Positions 1-9,480 of a stretch of 58,301 nt of DNA are shown in pieces. The first letter of the stretch is position 1. Each line of letters opens with the position of its first letter. Both the position numbers and the translations under genes were made by a program. Where the stretch lies: assembly GCA_029233965.1 (NCBI GenBank), contig JARGOP010000025.1, forward strand, positions 1-58,301, given 5' to 3'. Origin of the DNA: Verrucomicrobiales bacterium. GTDB taxonomy: Bacteria; Verrucomicrobiota; Verrucomicrobiia; Verrucomicrobiales; DEV007. A model generated the notes under the pieces. It ran no database searches, had not been told where the DNA came from, and saw nothing but the letters and a program-made list of their open reading frames with translations.

Positions 1-1547
1 CCTCGCTGCACGAGCACGAAAGCGATTGGAAAATCGAGGGAGACCCGATGGAAGGTGCCCTGCTCGCCCTCGCCGGCAAGCTCGGGATCGACTACAAGAG
101 CGAGGGAAAAATCTGGACACGCACCGATGCGATCCCTTTTGACGCACGGCATCGTTTCATGGCGACGCTGAACCATGATCACGAAAACCATGCCTTCATT
201 ACCGTCAAAGGCGCACCGGAACAGATCCTTTCGATGTGCACGGAGCAGCGCAGTCTTACGGGTGCTGCCGAGCCCCTCGACGGGGCCTACTGGCAGGAAA
301 AAGCCGGGGCCATCGCCGCGAAGGGGCAGCGCGTTCTCGCGTTCGCGGTCAGGTCGGTTCCACCGGGACATACCGTTCTGGAGTTTTCTGATGTGACCGA
401 CAAGCTGATCCTGATCGGACTGGTGGGCCTCATCGATCCACCGCGCCCCGAGGCGGTCGAGGCGATTGCGGAATGCCGCGGTGCCGGCATCCGCGTCAAA
501 ATGATCACCGGGGATCACCACGGAACCGCGGCGGCAATCGGCAGGCAGATCGGGCTTCAGAATCCCGACCGGGTTCTCACCGGTGCCGATCTTGATGCGA
601 TGGATGAGCCCACGCTGGCGGCCGCGATTCTTGAGACGGATATTTTTGCCCGCACCAGCCCGGAGCACAAACTCAGGCTCGTGATGGCCTTGCAGTCCCA
701 CGGCCTGACCGTCGCGATGACGGGCGATGGCGTCAACGATGCCCCTGCGCTGAAGCGGGCCGACGCCGGCATCGCGATGGGTGTAAAAGGCAGCGAAGCG
801 GCCAAGGAAGCGGCTGAACTGGTTCTCGCGGATGACAACTTCGCCTCGATCGTCGCGGCGGTGCGGGAAGGGCGCACCGTCTACGACAACATCAAGAAGG
901 TCATCAGCTGGACCCTGCCGACCAACGCCGGGGAAGCGCTGACCATCGTCATCGCGCTTCTCCTCGGCATGACCTTACCGATCACCGCCGTTCAGATTCT
1001 CTGGGTCAACCTCATCACTGCCGTCACCCTCGGGATTGCCCTGGCTTTCGAACCGACCGAAGCGAACACAATGCGCCGCGCGCCGCGACCGAGACATGAG
1101 CCGCTTCTGACCGGAGGTCTCGCGTGGCATATTGTGCTGGTATCGACCCTGTTTCTCTGTGGCGTTTTCGGGATCTACACCTATGCGATCGACCGGGGGT
1201 ATTCCATCGACCTGGCCCGCACCATGGCGATGAACACCCTTGTGGTCATGGAGATCTTCCACCTCTTCTTTATCCGGAACATCTACGGAACGTCGCTTAC
1301 CTGGGAATTGGTCAGGGGCACGAGAATGATCTGGGCGACTGTCGCCATTGTCACAATTGCCCAGTTCGCGATCACTTATCTGCCGTCTCTCCAGCCCGTC
1401 TTCAAAACCGCCCCGGTTCCCTTCTTCGACGGGGTTCTTATCGTCGGCGTCGGCGTGGTCCTGCTCCTGATCATCGAAACCGAAAAACAGATCCGCTTGC
1501 GCTTGAGCAGTCCGGGCGGCTGTATGAGTGAAAATCAGGAGTCATGA
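1..1547 (+). CDS. P-type cation-transporting ATPase, C-terminal part (5' end outside window)
   Basis: The reading frame is open to the left edge (first whole codon at base 3), so the gene begins outside the window. The visible part starts inside the nucleotide-binding domain at GDPMEGALL, followed by KGAPEQIL, then the P-domain motifs MITGDH and MTGDGVNDAPALKRAD, and then several C-terminal membrane helices including LPITAVQILWVNLITA. These motifs are those of P2-type ATPases (Ca2+ or Mg2+/monovalent cation pumps), which couple ATP hydrolysis through a phospho-Asp to ion transport across the inner membrane. The phosphorylated Asp motif (DKTGT) and the first helices are missing from the window. 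The ion cannot be assigned from this part. The gene is followed by about 190 bases without a convincing gene, so it probably ends its transcript. Confidence 0.93.
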   Translation, partial: SLHEHESDWKIEGDPMEGALLALAGKLGIDYKSEGKIWTRTDAIPFDARHRFMATLNHDHENHAFITVKGAPEQILSMCTEQRSLTGAAEPLDGAYWQEKAGAIAAKGQRVLAFAVRSVPPGHTVLEFSDVTDKLILIGLVGLIDPPRPEAVEAIAECRGAGIRVKMITGDHHGTAAAIGRQIGLQNPDRVLTGADLDAMDEPTLAAAILETDIFARTSPEHKLRLVMALQSHGLTVAMTGDGVNDAPALKRADAGIAMGVKGSEAAKEAAELVLADDNFASIVAAVREGRTVYDNIKKVISWTLPTNAGEALTIVIALLLGMTLPITAVQILWVNLITAVTLGIALAFEPTEANTMRRAPRPRHEPLLTGGLAWHIVLVSTLFLCGVFGIYTYAIDRGYSIDLARTMAMNTLVVMEIFHLFFIRNIYGTSLTWELVRGTRMIWATVAIVTIAQFAITYLPSLQPVFKTAPVPFFDGVLIVGVGVVLLLIIETEKQIRLRLSSPGGCMSENQES

Positions 1548-1596
1548 GGGCTGCGAGACGGAACGAAATACTGCCGGGGATTTGCTTATTCAAACC

Positions 1597-1640
1597 CAAC
1601 CCCCTCATCATCGCGCTTCGTGCCTGGTTGGAGGAGGGTT
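1597..1640. repeat. Diverged copy of a dispersed GGTTGGAGG-type palindromic repeat
   Basis: This stretch begins CAACCCC and ends GGTTGGAGGAGGG, with a TCGCGC core. It can fold because AACCCCCTC pairs with GAGGAGGGTT with one bulge. It resembles, at lower identity, the two near-identical copies at 18781-18831 and 27096-27146. The rest of the gap 1548-1740 shows nothing I can name; two short overlapping frames there have no recognisable product. Confidence 0.35.
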
Positions 1641-1740
1641 CCCACAACAGAGTTGGGTGCTTCGCTCAAACCAGTCGAGTTTGCGTTCCGCAACTGCGCA
1701 TGATGATTTGCTGCCGGTCAGCGATTAGATAGCACGCTGC

Positions 1741-2775
1741 ATGCCGGAATCGCCACGATCAATCACTGAACTGAATGATGTCGCCACCCGTCCGGACGAC
1801 GGAGTGATTCAGGGGCTCAAACGCATCAGCGGCAATATCGTCGTAGCCGGGGCCGGAGGAAAAATGGGGTTTCATCTTTGCCGGATGTTGCGCCGGGGTT
1901 TCGACTCCCTCGGAAGCAGCCGCGAAGTGATTGCCGTGTCACGTTTTTCCAACGCATCGACGCGCGACCTCTTCGAGGAAAGTGGCATCCGCACTGTTTC
2001 ACTCGACCTCACTGATCCGGCCAACGTTGCGAGGATGCCTGAAGCGGTGGCGCTGTTCTTTCTCGCGGGAATCAAGTTCGGAACAAGTGACTCTCCGGAA
2101 ACTCTGCGCCTCTTCAATGAAACGATGCCGGCACTCGTCGCGGAACGCTATGCCGGAGTCCCGACGGTCGCGTTGTCAACCGGCTGCGTTTACCCTTTCG
2201 TCAGGCCTGACCCGGGCGGATCCACGGAAAACGATCCTGCTGACCCGGTAGGTGCCTATGCGATCTCATGCCTGGGACGGGAGGCGGCGTTTATCGATTC
2301 CAGCCGCGCCCATGGGACTCCGATCAGCCTGATTCGGCTCAACTATTCGGTCGATCTTCGTTATGGCGTCCTTGTCGATCTCGCGTCGAAGGTGTTTGCG
2401 GACGAACCCGTCGATGTCGGGATGGGATACTTCAATTGTGTGTGGCAGGGCGACGCAATTCGTTACACGATTCGCTCGTTAGAGCATGCCGCCGCCGCGC
2501 CGGATCCGTTCCTGCTGAATGTCACGGGCGAACAGATCCTTTCCGTTCGCGACGTTGCCGGACGCTTTGCGAAACTCTTCGGGAAGCCGGTGACGATCAC
2601 GGGAACAGAGGCGGAAACGGCGTGGTTGAATGAGGCGGGAAAATCGCATCGCCTTTTCGGGAAACCTTCCGTCAGTGAGGATACGCTCATTGAGTGGGTC
2701 GCCGACTGGATACAGAACAACCGGCCCCTCCTTGGCAAACCGACCCATTTCGAAGTCCGCGATGGCAAGTATTGA
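1741..2775 (+). CDS. NAD-dependent epimerase/dehydratase-like protein (extended SDR fold, atypical active site)
   Basis: The 344-residue protein has a Rossmann nucleotide-binding motif near residue 35 (VVAGAGGKMGFH), an STGCVYPF strand where extended SDRs carry the catalytic Ser/Thr, and an aligned Tyr in GAYAISCLGRE. In active extended SDRs that Tyr starts a YxxxK motif; here the Lys position is Cys, so ordinary epimerase or reductase chemistry is doubtful. The next gene starts inside its last codons (14-base overlap), so the two are co-translated. With the DapA-like aldolase and the convergent enolase-superfamily enzyme it forms a group typical of sugar-acid or deoxy-sugar catabolism. The substrate is not known. 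The start at 1741 is the first ATG and has no clear ribosome binding site. Confidence 0.8.
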   Translation: MPESPRSITELNDVATRPDDGVIQGLKRISGNIVVAGAGGKMGFHLCRMLRRGFDSLGSSREVIAVSRFSNASTRDLFEESGIRTVSLDLTDPANVARMPEAVALFFLAGIKFGTSDSPETLRLFNETMPALVAERYAGVPTVALSTGCVYPFVRPDPGGSTENDPADPVGAYAISCLGREAAFIDSSRAHGTPISLIRLNYSVDLRYGVLVDLASKVFADEPVDVGMGYFNCVWQGDAIRYTIRSLEHAAAAPDPFLLNVTGEQILSVRDVAGRFAKLFGKPVTITGTEAETAWLNEAGKSHRLFGKPSVSEDTLIEWVADWIQNNRPLLGKPTHFEVRDGKY

Positions 2776-3826
2776 TAGACACGTGCTCCGCAAGCACCTT
2801 CTCACGGGGCAGGTCATCCCGGCGATGCCCCTCGCACTGGATGAAGCCCGGGTCTGGTCGCCGCGCCATCAGCGGGCGCTCGTCCGCTACTATCTGGAGG
2901 CCGGGGCCGGAGGTCTGGCGGTCGGCGTTCATTCCACTCAATTCGAAATCCGCGATCCCGATCACGCGCTGTTTGAGCCGGTTCTGGAGTTTTGCAGCCG
3001 GGAAATCGAATCGCACCTTTCCGACAGCATAGACTTCGTAAAGATCGCCGGTATTTGCGGCACGACAGAACAGGCGGAACGGGAAGCACGGTTTGCTTCG
3101 AACCACGGCTACCACGCCGGGCTTCTCAGTCTCGGGGCGATGCGCGGGGCGGATGATGATGCTCTGATTCTGCATTGCCGACGCATCGCCGAAATCATTC
3201 CCCTGATCGGCTTCTACCTCCAACCCTCGATCGGCGGGCGGAGCTACGGCTACCGTTTCTGGCGAAAATTTTCTGAAATTGAGAATGTGGTCGCCATCAA
3301 GATCGCTCCCTTCAACCGCTACGCGACCCTCGACGTCGTGCGAGCTGTCGCAGACAGCGGCCGCGCAGACATCGCTCTCTACACGGGGAACGATGACAAC
3401 ATCATCCACGATTTACTGACACCCTTTCCGTTCGGAGATTCCCCGATCCGCATCAAAGGAGGATTACTCGGTCAGTGGGCGATCGGCACGAAAAGAGCGA
3501 CCGCTTTGCTGGAAAAGATAAAGAACGCGAGCGAAGAAGCCTCCGTTTCCAGCGGGGACGCCTCCGCGTGGGCGGAGAGGAACGCTGCCCTTACCGATCT
3601 CAACAGCGCCATTTTCGACCCGGCCAACAATTTCGTCGGCTGCCTCTCCGGAATCAATGAGATGCTGCGACGGGATGGCCTGCTCCCCTCGCGGCGGTGC
3701 CTCGAGCCGTCGGAGAATCTCTCGGCGGGACAGGCAGAGGAACTGGATCGCGTTTCCGCCGCTTATCCGGAATGGCTGGACACGGACTTCATCCGCGAAA
3801 ATATCGAGAGGTGGTTGGCCGGTTAA
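2762..3826 (+). CDS. Dihydrodipicolinate synthase/N-acetylneuraminate lyase family (DapA-like) aldolase
   Basis: The 354-residue protein starts MASIDRHVLRKHLLTGQVIP. It has the family's GAGGLAVGVHSTQ strand and the Schiff-base lysine in ENVVAIKIAPFNRY. Members of this (beta/alpha)8 family cleave or condense pyruvate-containing compounds, for example 2-keto-3-deoxy sugar acids. I chose ATG 2762 because the upstream part of the same frame lies inside the previous gene and does not look like this family. The coding end overlaps the convergent enolase-superfamily gene by 4 bases. Together these genes suggest dehydration of a sugar acid, then aldol cleavage. The protein is longer than classical DapA (about 290-300 residues) because of a C-terminal extension of roughly 50 residues. 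Confidence 0.83.
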   Translation: MASIDRHVLRKHLLTGQVIPAMPLALDEARVWSPRHQRALVRYYLEAGAGGLAVGVHSTQFEIRDPDHALFEPVLEFCSREIESHLSDSIDFVKIAGICGTTEQAEREARFASNHGYHAGLLSLGAMRGADDDALILHCRRIAEIIPLIGFYLQPSIGGRSYGYRFWRKFSEIENVVAIKIAPFNRYATLDVVRAVADSGRADIALYTGNDDNIIHDLLTPFPFGDSPIRIKGGLLGQWAIGTKRATALLEKIKNASEEASVSSGDASAWAERNAALTDLNSAIFDPANNFVGCLSGINEMLRRDGLLPSRRCLEPSENLSAGQAEELDRVSAAYPEWLDTDFIRENIERWLAG

Positions 3827-5295
3827 GTTCCGTTCGCTTCCCGCCATTCCTGAAGAGGTGTCAGGCTGGACCAATCGGGTTGAGTGACCGTTCCGAATGC
3901 CCCGGTCTGGACGGAGCCGGTGTTGATCTGACCGTCCACGATTCGCAGGAAATACTCGCCGTCCCTCTCGACGTAGAGATCACGATGCTTTTCGGCAACG
4001 GCCCGTTTCTCTTCCTCATTGAGGTGGGAAAGACCGAAGGCGTAGTGGTGGCCGTTCCGCTCACAATTGTCGATGCCGAGAACTCCGAGCGCCGCAAAAT
4101 CCTGGTGCAAGGGGACGAGGCTCATGTTGGACAGATCTTCCCCGCTGAGAAAAATATCGCGATCCGCCTCCCTGCTCCAATGATCGATCAATGCGTAGTT
4201 CAGGAGCGACTTGAAGACCCCTTTGCAGTTCTTATGAGAACAGCCGGAGTAGCCGATCGCAAAGGCTTCGCGGAAGGCGTTGGTCGTGCCGTCCGCCTCA
4301 TCAATGACCATCGGTTTCTTTGCCCCGATCCGCTGGACCGAATTCGCAGTCGAAGGATCAAGCGTCAGGGCCCGCGTCAGCGGCTGCTCGATGAAGAGCG
4401 TATGCTGAAACATGCCCGGCAACTCTTCTTCAAAGCGATCCACGAATTCCTCAAAGCTATGGATGTCCGTATAGGCCTCGTTCCCGTCGAGCGTGATGAC
4501 AGGTTGATCAGAATAGACAAGGACGCGGTTCCAGATTGTCCCCAGGCGCTCCAGATCGGCGGGGGCATTTCCGGAGATCTTGATCTTGAAATAACGCAGC
4601 CCATCCCGCTCCGCATACTCTTTGAGAGTCTCAGGCTCACCGTCGCCAATTCTCTGATCCTGCGTCCAATCCGAATCATCAATCGGGTCGGAAAGACCGA
4701 CGGTGTGCCGAATGTAGAAAGTTTCCCCCGGCACAACCGGAAAGAGATCCCCAAACTGGCCGCCTTCTAATTCAGGATGGATAGAACCGGCATTGATCCC
4801 GAGTCGATCCTCCCGAACCATCGTCGCGAACGGCTTCTCCTCGACCCGGCAAACCGCATCGATCACGGCACGTTCGAGCAGAGCGGATGCGTAACTCACC
4901 ATCAAGTCTTCGCAGTCATGGTCTTCCCCATAGGCCGCGACAGCAGAAAATGCGGACTGCCAGAGCGCGAACGGGCTCGCAAAGTTCGAGCCTTTCTCCA
5001 AATAGATCTCCTGAGAGTTCTCAACGAGATCAAGAAGCATCGTCAGCTTTTCTTCCGGCGATTTTCCGGGTCGTTTATCGAGCCAGCCGAATGACGGTCG
5101 ATCACCGGAGCACCCCACGGCGCTCCGCCCGTCCGACGTTTTGACTTGAACGCGAAGAAGCAGGATCGCGCCGGGTCTGCGGTTTGCCGCAGACTTTGCC
5201 TTCCCGCCTTCGCTGGACTTGCCGATGCCGAAATTCAGCCGGTCAGGCGGCATTTCCCTGACAAAGAGTTCAGCGGATTCCAGTTGGTAGCTCAT
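3823..5295 (-). CDS. Enolase-superfamily dehydratase/racemase-like protein (mandelate racemase/muconate lactonizing type)
   Basis: The barrel half carries the enolase-superfamily signature in order: YFKIKIS (KxK base), LDGNEAY (metal Asp), LFIEQPL (metal Glu), VIDEADGT (third metal ligand) and SHKNCKG. Enzymes of this superfamily remove a proton next to a carboxylate, commonly dehydrating sugar acids. The frame can be extended to 5367, but those 24 extra codons run through a palindromic intergenic element (5316-5340), so I prefer ATG 5295, giving about 490 residues. That is longer than the usual 350-450, with an enlarged N-terminal domain. The gene converges on the DapA-like gene, overlapping it by 4 bases. 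The exact substrate cannot be read from the sequence. Confidence 0.82.
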   Translation of the reverse strand: MSYQLESAELFVREMPPDRLNFGIGKSSEGGKAKSAANRRPGAILLLRVQVKTSDGRSAVGCSGDRPSFGWLDKRPGKSPEEKLTMLLDLVENSQEIYLEKGSNFASPFALWQSAFSAVAAYGEDHDCEDLMVSYASALLERAVIDAVCRVEEKPFATMVREDRLGINAGSIHPELEGGQFGDLFPVVPGETFYIRHTVGLSDPIDDSDWTQDQRIGDGEPETLKEYAERDGLRYFKIKISGNAPADLERLGTIWNRVLVYSDQPVITLDGNEAYTDIHSFEEFVDRFEEELPGMFQHTLFIEQPLTRALTLDPSTANSVQRIGAKKPMVIDEADGTTNAFREAFAIGYSGCSHKNCKGVFKSLLNYALIDHWSREADRDIFLSGEDLSNMSLVPLHQDFAALGVLGIDNCERNGHHYAFGLSHLNEEEKRAVAEKHRDLYVERDGEYFLRIVDGQINTGSVQTGAFGTVTQPDWSSLTPLQEWREANGT

Positions 5296-5315
5296 CAGTG
5301 AATAAGGACTGTATA

Positions 5316-5340
5316 GGGTGGCGCTCAAAGTCGCCACTCC
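5316..5340. repeat. Short palindromic intergenic element
   Basis: GGTGGCG at 5317-5323 faces CGCCACT at 5332-5338 across a short loop, making a stable hairpin. It sits between the probable start of the enolase-superfamily gene and the DUF1552 gene. Similar short hairpins occur near 34983, 36480 and 48120, which suggests REP-like decoration rather than coding sequence. Confidence 0.5.
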
Positions 5341-5557
5341 CGTATTTGCTCCAGCATAGCGCTTCACGGCAGGCTCATGGAGTGAAGCGGGATCGGAGGG
5401 CGCGCGTGCCTGACCGGAAGAATGAAGAATCGGCTTCCGGAATCGGGTAACGTTTTCCGATTAGCCTGATATACCCTCGGGGAGGCGTTTGGCCGCCCTG
5501 TCCGCCCCCTTGTACGCGCTAATTGCGACCCGTTCGCTAATCCGTTCTAGTAACTAC

Positions 5558-6877
5558 ATGATCAGTCGCAGAAAATCTCTCCAGACGATTGCCACCGGCC
5601 TTGGTGCAGCCTTTGGATCCTCCCTGTTTCCTGAAATCAGCCGGGCCGCCTCCGCTGCCTCGGGAGGTCCGAAACGCGTCATCTTTTTCCTGCAGAATCA
5701 GGGGTTCGAACCGGCGACCTGTATCCCGGCGGGAATGAAGAACAGCGGCTCACTCGCGAAAGCCATTCTGCCCGAGCCCATCTCGGCCCTCGAGCCTTAC
5801 AAGGAAAAGCTCCACATCATCAGCGGTTTGCACGGCATCCACACGAGCCCTTCCCACAGTGCCTTTTTCGGGGCGCTGGGCGGCTATCGTGGCAGCGACG
5901 GCGTCGCGCCGAGCGGTCCCACGATCGATTATGAGTTGAGCAAAGTGCTTCCGGAAACGCTTCTGCCTCATCTTTGCATCGGCATGGATTCAATCGAGAA
6001 CATGAAGGCCAAGCCCACGGTCGCGAACCTCTCCGCGCGCGGCGCCGGGCAGCCGATCTTCATGCACTCGAACCCGAATCATCTCTATCAGATGCTCTAC
6101 GGTGGTATCTCCAGTGGGGAGATTCGCAGTCATCACGAGGCCCGTTCCGGCATGCTCGATCGCATCGAGCAAATGGCCTCCGCTGAAGGGAAAGCCCTGC
6201 CGCATTCGGACCGGGAGCGATACGGAGAGTTCGTTCAGGGATTCAATGACATGAACGGCCTTCGCGAGCGTCTTGCCGGGGTTTCCGATCACCTCCGCAA
6301 TTTCGCGCCGGAAGTTGATGACCGTTACACCAATCCCGAATTCGAGACGGACTGGCACGATACCCTTCTCGACCTCGGTGTCTCGGCGCTCAAATCGGGC
6401 ATCACCAACGTGCTCACGATCGGCTCCGGTCGCGGCGAAATTTTCGGCGCGTGGAAAGGCCTTGGCGTTACGGAGCAGGGCCACAATCTCGGCCACATGG
6501 TGCAGGAGGACAATCCAATCTGGATCAAAATCCGGCAGTACAACAGCCGCATGCTCGTGAAGTTGATGGAGGAACTGGAAACTGTTCCCGAAGGCAGCGG
6601 CACGATGATGGACAACACCCTCATCGTTTACACGAGCAACAACGCCGACAAGCAGCACACCAACGGGGCGAACTGGCCGGTGATGCTTCTCGGGAACTGC
6701 AACGGGGCTTTCAAGACGGGCTGTTTCACGCAGTTGGACGGGACCCGTCCGATCAACGCGCTCTACACTTCAATTCTGAAAACGGCCGGTGTCAACGTGG
6801 ACCGCTTCAATATGTCCGATAAGATGGCCGCCAAGTACGATTCCGCTACCGGGCCCCTCAAAGAAATTCTGGTATGA
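5558..6877 (+). CDS. DUF1552 family protein with twin-arginine signal
   Basis: The 439-residue protein starts [20 protein letters not shown], a twin-arginine-type leader ending near the SRAASA segment, so export in a folded state is expected. The body matches the DUF1552 pattern: [15 protein letters not shown] after the leader, LHIISGLHG, and [18 protein letters not shown] near the end. DUF1552 genes in Planctomycetes and Verrucomicrobia usually sit beside a DUF1592/1588/1585 cytochrome gene, and here the stop overlaps that gene's start by 4 bases (ATGA). The biochemical role of the pair is not established; association with periplasmic degradation of complex polymers is inferred. The frame can be opened upstream to a TTG at 5489, but the leader argues for ATG 5558. 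Confidence 0.87.
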   Translation: MISRRKSLQTIATGLGAAFGSSLFPEISRAASAASGGPKRVIFFLQNQGFEPATCIPAGMKNSGSLAKAILPEPISALEPYKEKLHIISGLHGIHTSPSHSAFFGALGGYRGSDGVAPSGPTIDYELSKVLPETLLPHLCIGMDSIENMKAKPTVANLSARGAGQPIFMHSNPNHLYQMLYGGISSGEIRSHHEARSGMLDRIEQMASAEGKALPHSDRERYGEFVQGFNDMNGLRERLAGVSDHLRNFAPEVDDRYTNPEFETDWHDTLLDLGVSALKSGITNVLTIGSGRGEIFGAWKGLGVTEQGHNLGHMVQEDNPIWIKIRQYNSRMLVKLMEELETVPEGSGTMMDNTLIVYTSNNADKQHTNGANWPVMLLGNCNGAFKTGCFTQLDGTRPINALYTSILKTAGVNVDRFNMSDKMAAKYDSATGPLKEILV

Positions 6878-9459
6878 GCCGGATCACACTGCTCCTCGCG
6901 GTTGCGGCGTTTGCCGTGCCCGGCGCACATTCCCGTGCCGAAGAGATTTACATTCCCGGTGAACCGGTCCACGGGGACTTCGAGAATTTCGCGCAGGTCT
7001 TCCTCGATAAGCACTGCCTCGAGTGTCATGATGACATCTCGACCGAAGGCGATCTCAATCTTCTCGATCTCGGCCCGGTCGACGAGACCAATGCCGCGAT
7101 CTGGAAGTCGCTCTGGGCGCAGGTTGCCCTTCAGGAAATGCCCCCCAAAAAACAGGAGCAACCTGAAGTGATCGAGCGTCTCCAGTTTTCCGACTGGATC
7201 GTCAGCGAACTGCAACGCGTCATGGAGGACAAAGGTGGCTTCACCGCCCACCTCGACCCGAAAAAGGCGAACTTCATTGATCACGACCTCCTTTTCAGCC
7301 CTCTCCCCGACGGGATTGAGCTCGTGCCGACCGCGTCGCCCGCGCGCATCTGGCGGGTCACGCCTCAGGAGCACATCACGCGGCTCAATGAACTGATCAA
7401 TACCGAGCCTGCCTTTGACCCGGAAAAACCCGGACTGCGTACCCATGGAGATGTGGTCCCGACCAACCATGGCGGCGAACTGAAACTCTACTTCGGCACC
7501 GACCGGATCATCAGCTGGGCGGGTGGAACCGTGGCCTACGCCACCGCTGTGAAGAGCGTCCCTGTGGTCCTCTCCTCGGCCCGGAAATACGGATTTGAGA
7601 ACTACCCCGATTTCTACACCGTCAACAGTGCCGAGGCGACCCAGATTCTCGACAAGGCGGAGAACATTCTGCGCTACATGGCCTACGGTCCGCTCAGTAT
7701 CGTCGGCATGCCGGAGCAGATCACGGACGATCCCAAAACCTACGACAAGGTCAAGCCGAAGGGGGACCTCCGCGGACTCCCCACCGCGATCGTCTACAGC
7801 ACGAAAGTGGTCCGCCCCCTGACCCCCGTCTACGAGCTGATGAAAGAGGGGACGGAGATCACCGACGAGCTTCTTCGTGACGCGGTGAACTACCTCTTCG
7901 AGGCGCTGACCTTTCGTCCTCCTTCGGCAAAGGAATCCGGCGACTACGTTAAACTGGTCAAAGACTCCGTCGCCAAGGTGGGCAAAGAGGACGGTGTTTT
8001 TATGGGGCTTTCCGCCATCTTCCTTGATCGTGACGCCCTCTTTCGTCCTGAGTTGGTGGAAACAGGGAAGGCTGATGAGTATGGTCGCGTCATGCTGCAG
8101 GACTGGGAACTGGGTCTCGCCGTCAACCATGCCCTGCGCTATCTCAAGCCCGACGGGGAACTTACCAAGGCGATCAACGAAGGCCGCATGCGCACCCGGG
8201 AGGACGTCGAGCGCGAGGTGACCCGCCTCCTCGCCGATGAAAGCATTCGCAAACCGCGGATCCTTCGATTTTTTCGTGACTACTTTGACCACGACCTCGC
8301 CGGCTACATCTGCAAGGACAACCGGGCGCTGGCGGAGACGGGTGTCTCCAACCGGGGCACGGCCCACTACAGTGCCATGTTTGACGCGGCTGCGAGCACG
8401 GACCGCCTCATCGAACTGATTCTCGAAGAGGACAAAGACGTCCTCAAGCAGTTGCTCACGACACAGAAAGTCGTGGCTACAAAGGCGGACAGCGTCTACT
8501 TCGGGAGAAAGCTTACGAAGGAGGAAAGCGAGGCGGCCACGGCGGCGAAGAAGACGGCGGATGAAGCCGCCGCCCTCGAGGAAAAGGCCAAACTTGAGGC
8601 CGGGGAGAACAAGCTGGCCGGGCTCGAAGCGCAGGCAAAAGCCGCCCCGGAAGATGAGGCGATTGAGAAGTCACTCGTGCGACAAAAGAGAATCGTGGAG
8701 GCGACGAAAAACCAGATCAAGGCCGCCGAGAGAACGAGGAGAGATAACGCCAACGTCCTCGTGGAGAAGGCAAATCTCACGGGTCCCGATATTTATGCCC
8801 GTGTCAGTCGCCGTTCCTTCGGTGCCGGTTCGATGAAGCCTGAACGCATTCTCGCGACCGCCCCCGAAGGCCAGCGCCTCGGCATTTTGACGCACCCCGC
8901 CTGGCTCGTTTCGCAAACGGATGCGATGGACAATCATGCCATTCATCGCGGGATCTGGATCCGCGAGCGACTCCTTGGCGGCGGCATCCCCGATGTCCCG
9001 ATCACCGTCGATGCCCAGCTTCCCGACGAGCCGGAGAACACCTTGCGGGAGCGCATGCGGGTGACGCGGGAGAAATACTGCTGGACCTGCCACGAGAAAA
9101 TGGACCCGCTCGGGATGCCCTTTGAGATGTACAATCACGCCGGCCTTTTCCGCACGACTGAGAAAGACAAGCCGGTCGACACCTCCGGTGAGATCATTGA
9201 CTCCGGCGATCCTGAGTTGGACGGCCCCGTGGAAAATGCGATCGAGATGATCCAAAAACTGGCGGAAAGCGAACGGGTCGAACAGGTCTTCGTCCGCCAC
9301 GCTTTCCGCTTCTGGATGGGTCGCAATGAAACGCTCAACGATGCTCCGGTCCTCCAGGCCGCGCATGAGGCCTACCGCGACAACGGGGGAAGCATGAAGG
9401 CACTCATCACCTCGCTCCTGACCTCCGATGCTTTTCTCTATCGGCGCGTCGAGGATTAG
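6874..9459 (+). CDS. DUF1592/DUF1588/DUF1585 cytochrome-like protein with N-terminal haem c motif
   Basis: This 861-residue exported protein starts with a signal peptide ([20 protein letters not shown]). CLECHDD near residue 50 is a CxxCH haem c attachment site. The DUF1595/DUF1592 part follows ([24 protein letters not shown]), then DUF1588 with a second CxxCH ([13 protein letters not shown]) and DUF1585 at the C terminus ([14 protein letters not shown]). Between the DUF1592 and DUF1588 parts, residues about 548-635 are an Ala/Glu/Lys-rich stretch predicted to be coiled coil, an unusual insertion. The start codon overlaps the DUF1552 stop by 4 bases, so the two are translated together. A periplasmic redox or scaffold role is likely but not known for this family. 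Confidence 0.87.
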   Translation: MSRITLLLAVAAFAVPGAHSRAEEIYIPGEPVHGDFENFAQVFLDKHCLECHDDISTEGDLNLLDLGPVDETNAAIWKSLWAQVALQEMPPKKQEQPEVIERLQFSDWIVSELQRVMEDKGGFTAHLDPKKANFIDHDLLFSPLPDGIELVPTASPARIWRVTPQEHITRLNELINTEPAFDPEKPGLRTHGDVVPTNHGGELKLYFGTDRIISWAGGTVAYATAVKSVPVVLSSARKYGFENYPDFYTVNSAEATQILDKAENILRYMAYGPLSIVGMPEQITDDPKTYDKVKPKGDLRGLPTAIVYSTKVVRPLTPVYELMKEGTEITDELLRDAVNYLFEALTFRPPSAKESGDYVKLVKDSVAKVGKEDGVFMGLSAIFLDRDALFRPELVETGKADEYGRVMLQDWELGLAVNHALRYLKPDGELTKAINEGRMRTREDVEREVTRLLADESIRKPRILRFFRDYFDHDLAGYICKDNRALAETGVSNRGTAHYSAMFDAAASTDRLIELILEEDKDVLKQLLTTQKVVATKADSVYFGRKLTKEESEAATAAKKTADEAAALEEKAKLEAGENKLAGLEAQAKAAPEDEAIEKSLVRQKRIVEATKNQIKAAERTRRDNANVLVEKANLTGPDIYARVSRRSFGAGSMKPERILATAPEGQRLGILTHPAWLVSQTDAMDNHAIHRGIWIRERLLGGGIPDVPITVDAQLPDEPENTLRERMRVTREKYCWTCHEKMDPLGMPFEMYNHAGLFRTTEKDKPVDTSGEIIDSGDPELDGPVENAIEMIQKLAESERVEQVFVRHAFRFWMGRNETLNDAPVLQAAHEAYRDNGGSMKALITSLLTSDAFLYRRVED

Positions 9460-9480
9460 GAGCGAATTTGAGCCTCTGCG

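Noticed and set aside
1528-1732. Two short overlapping frames after the ATPase
   Set aside because: They run through the palindromic repeat, have no recognisable product and no ribosome binding site.
3697-4770. Long plus-strand frame opposite the enolase-superfamily gene
   Set aside because: It gives a protein without any recognisable fold, whereas the minus strand shows the ordered enolase-superfamily signature.
6763-8367. Long open frame on the minus strand opposite the DUF1592-type gene
   Set aside because: It is a shadow of high-GC codon use on the other strand. It has no recognisable motif, while the plus-strand gene has clear haem and domain signatures.
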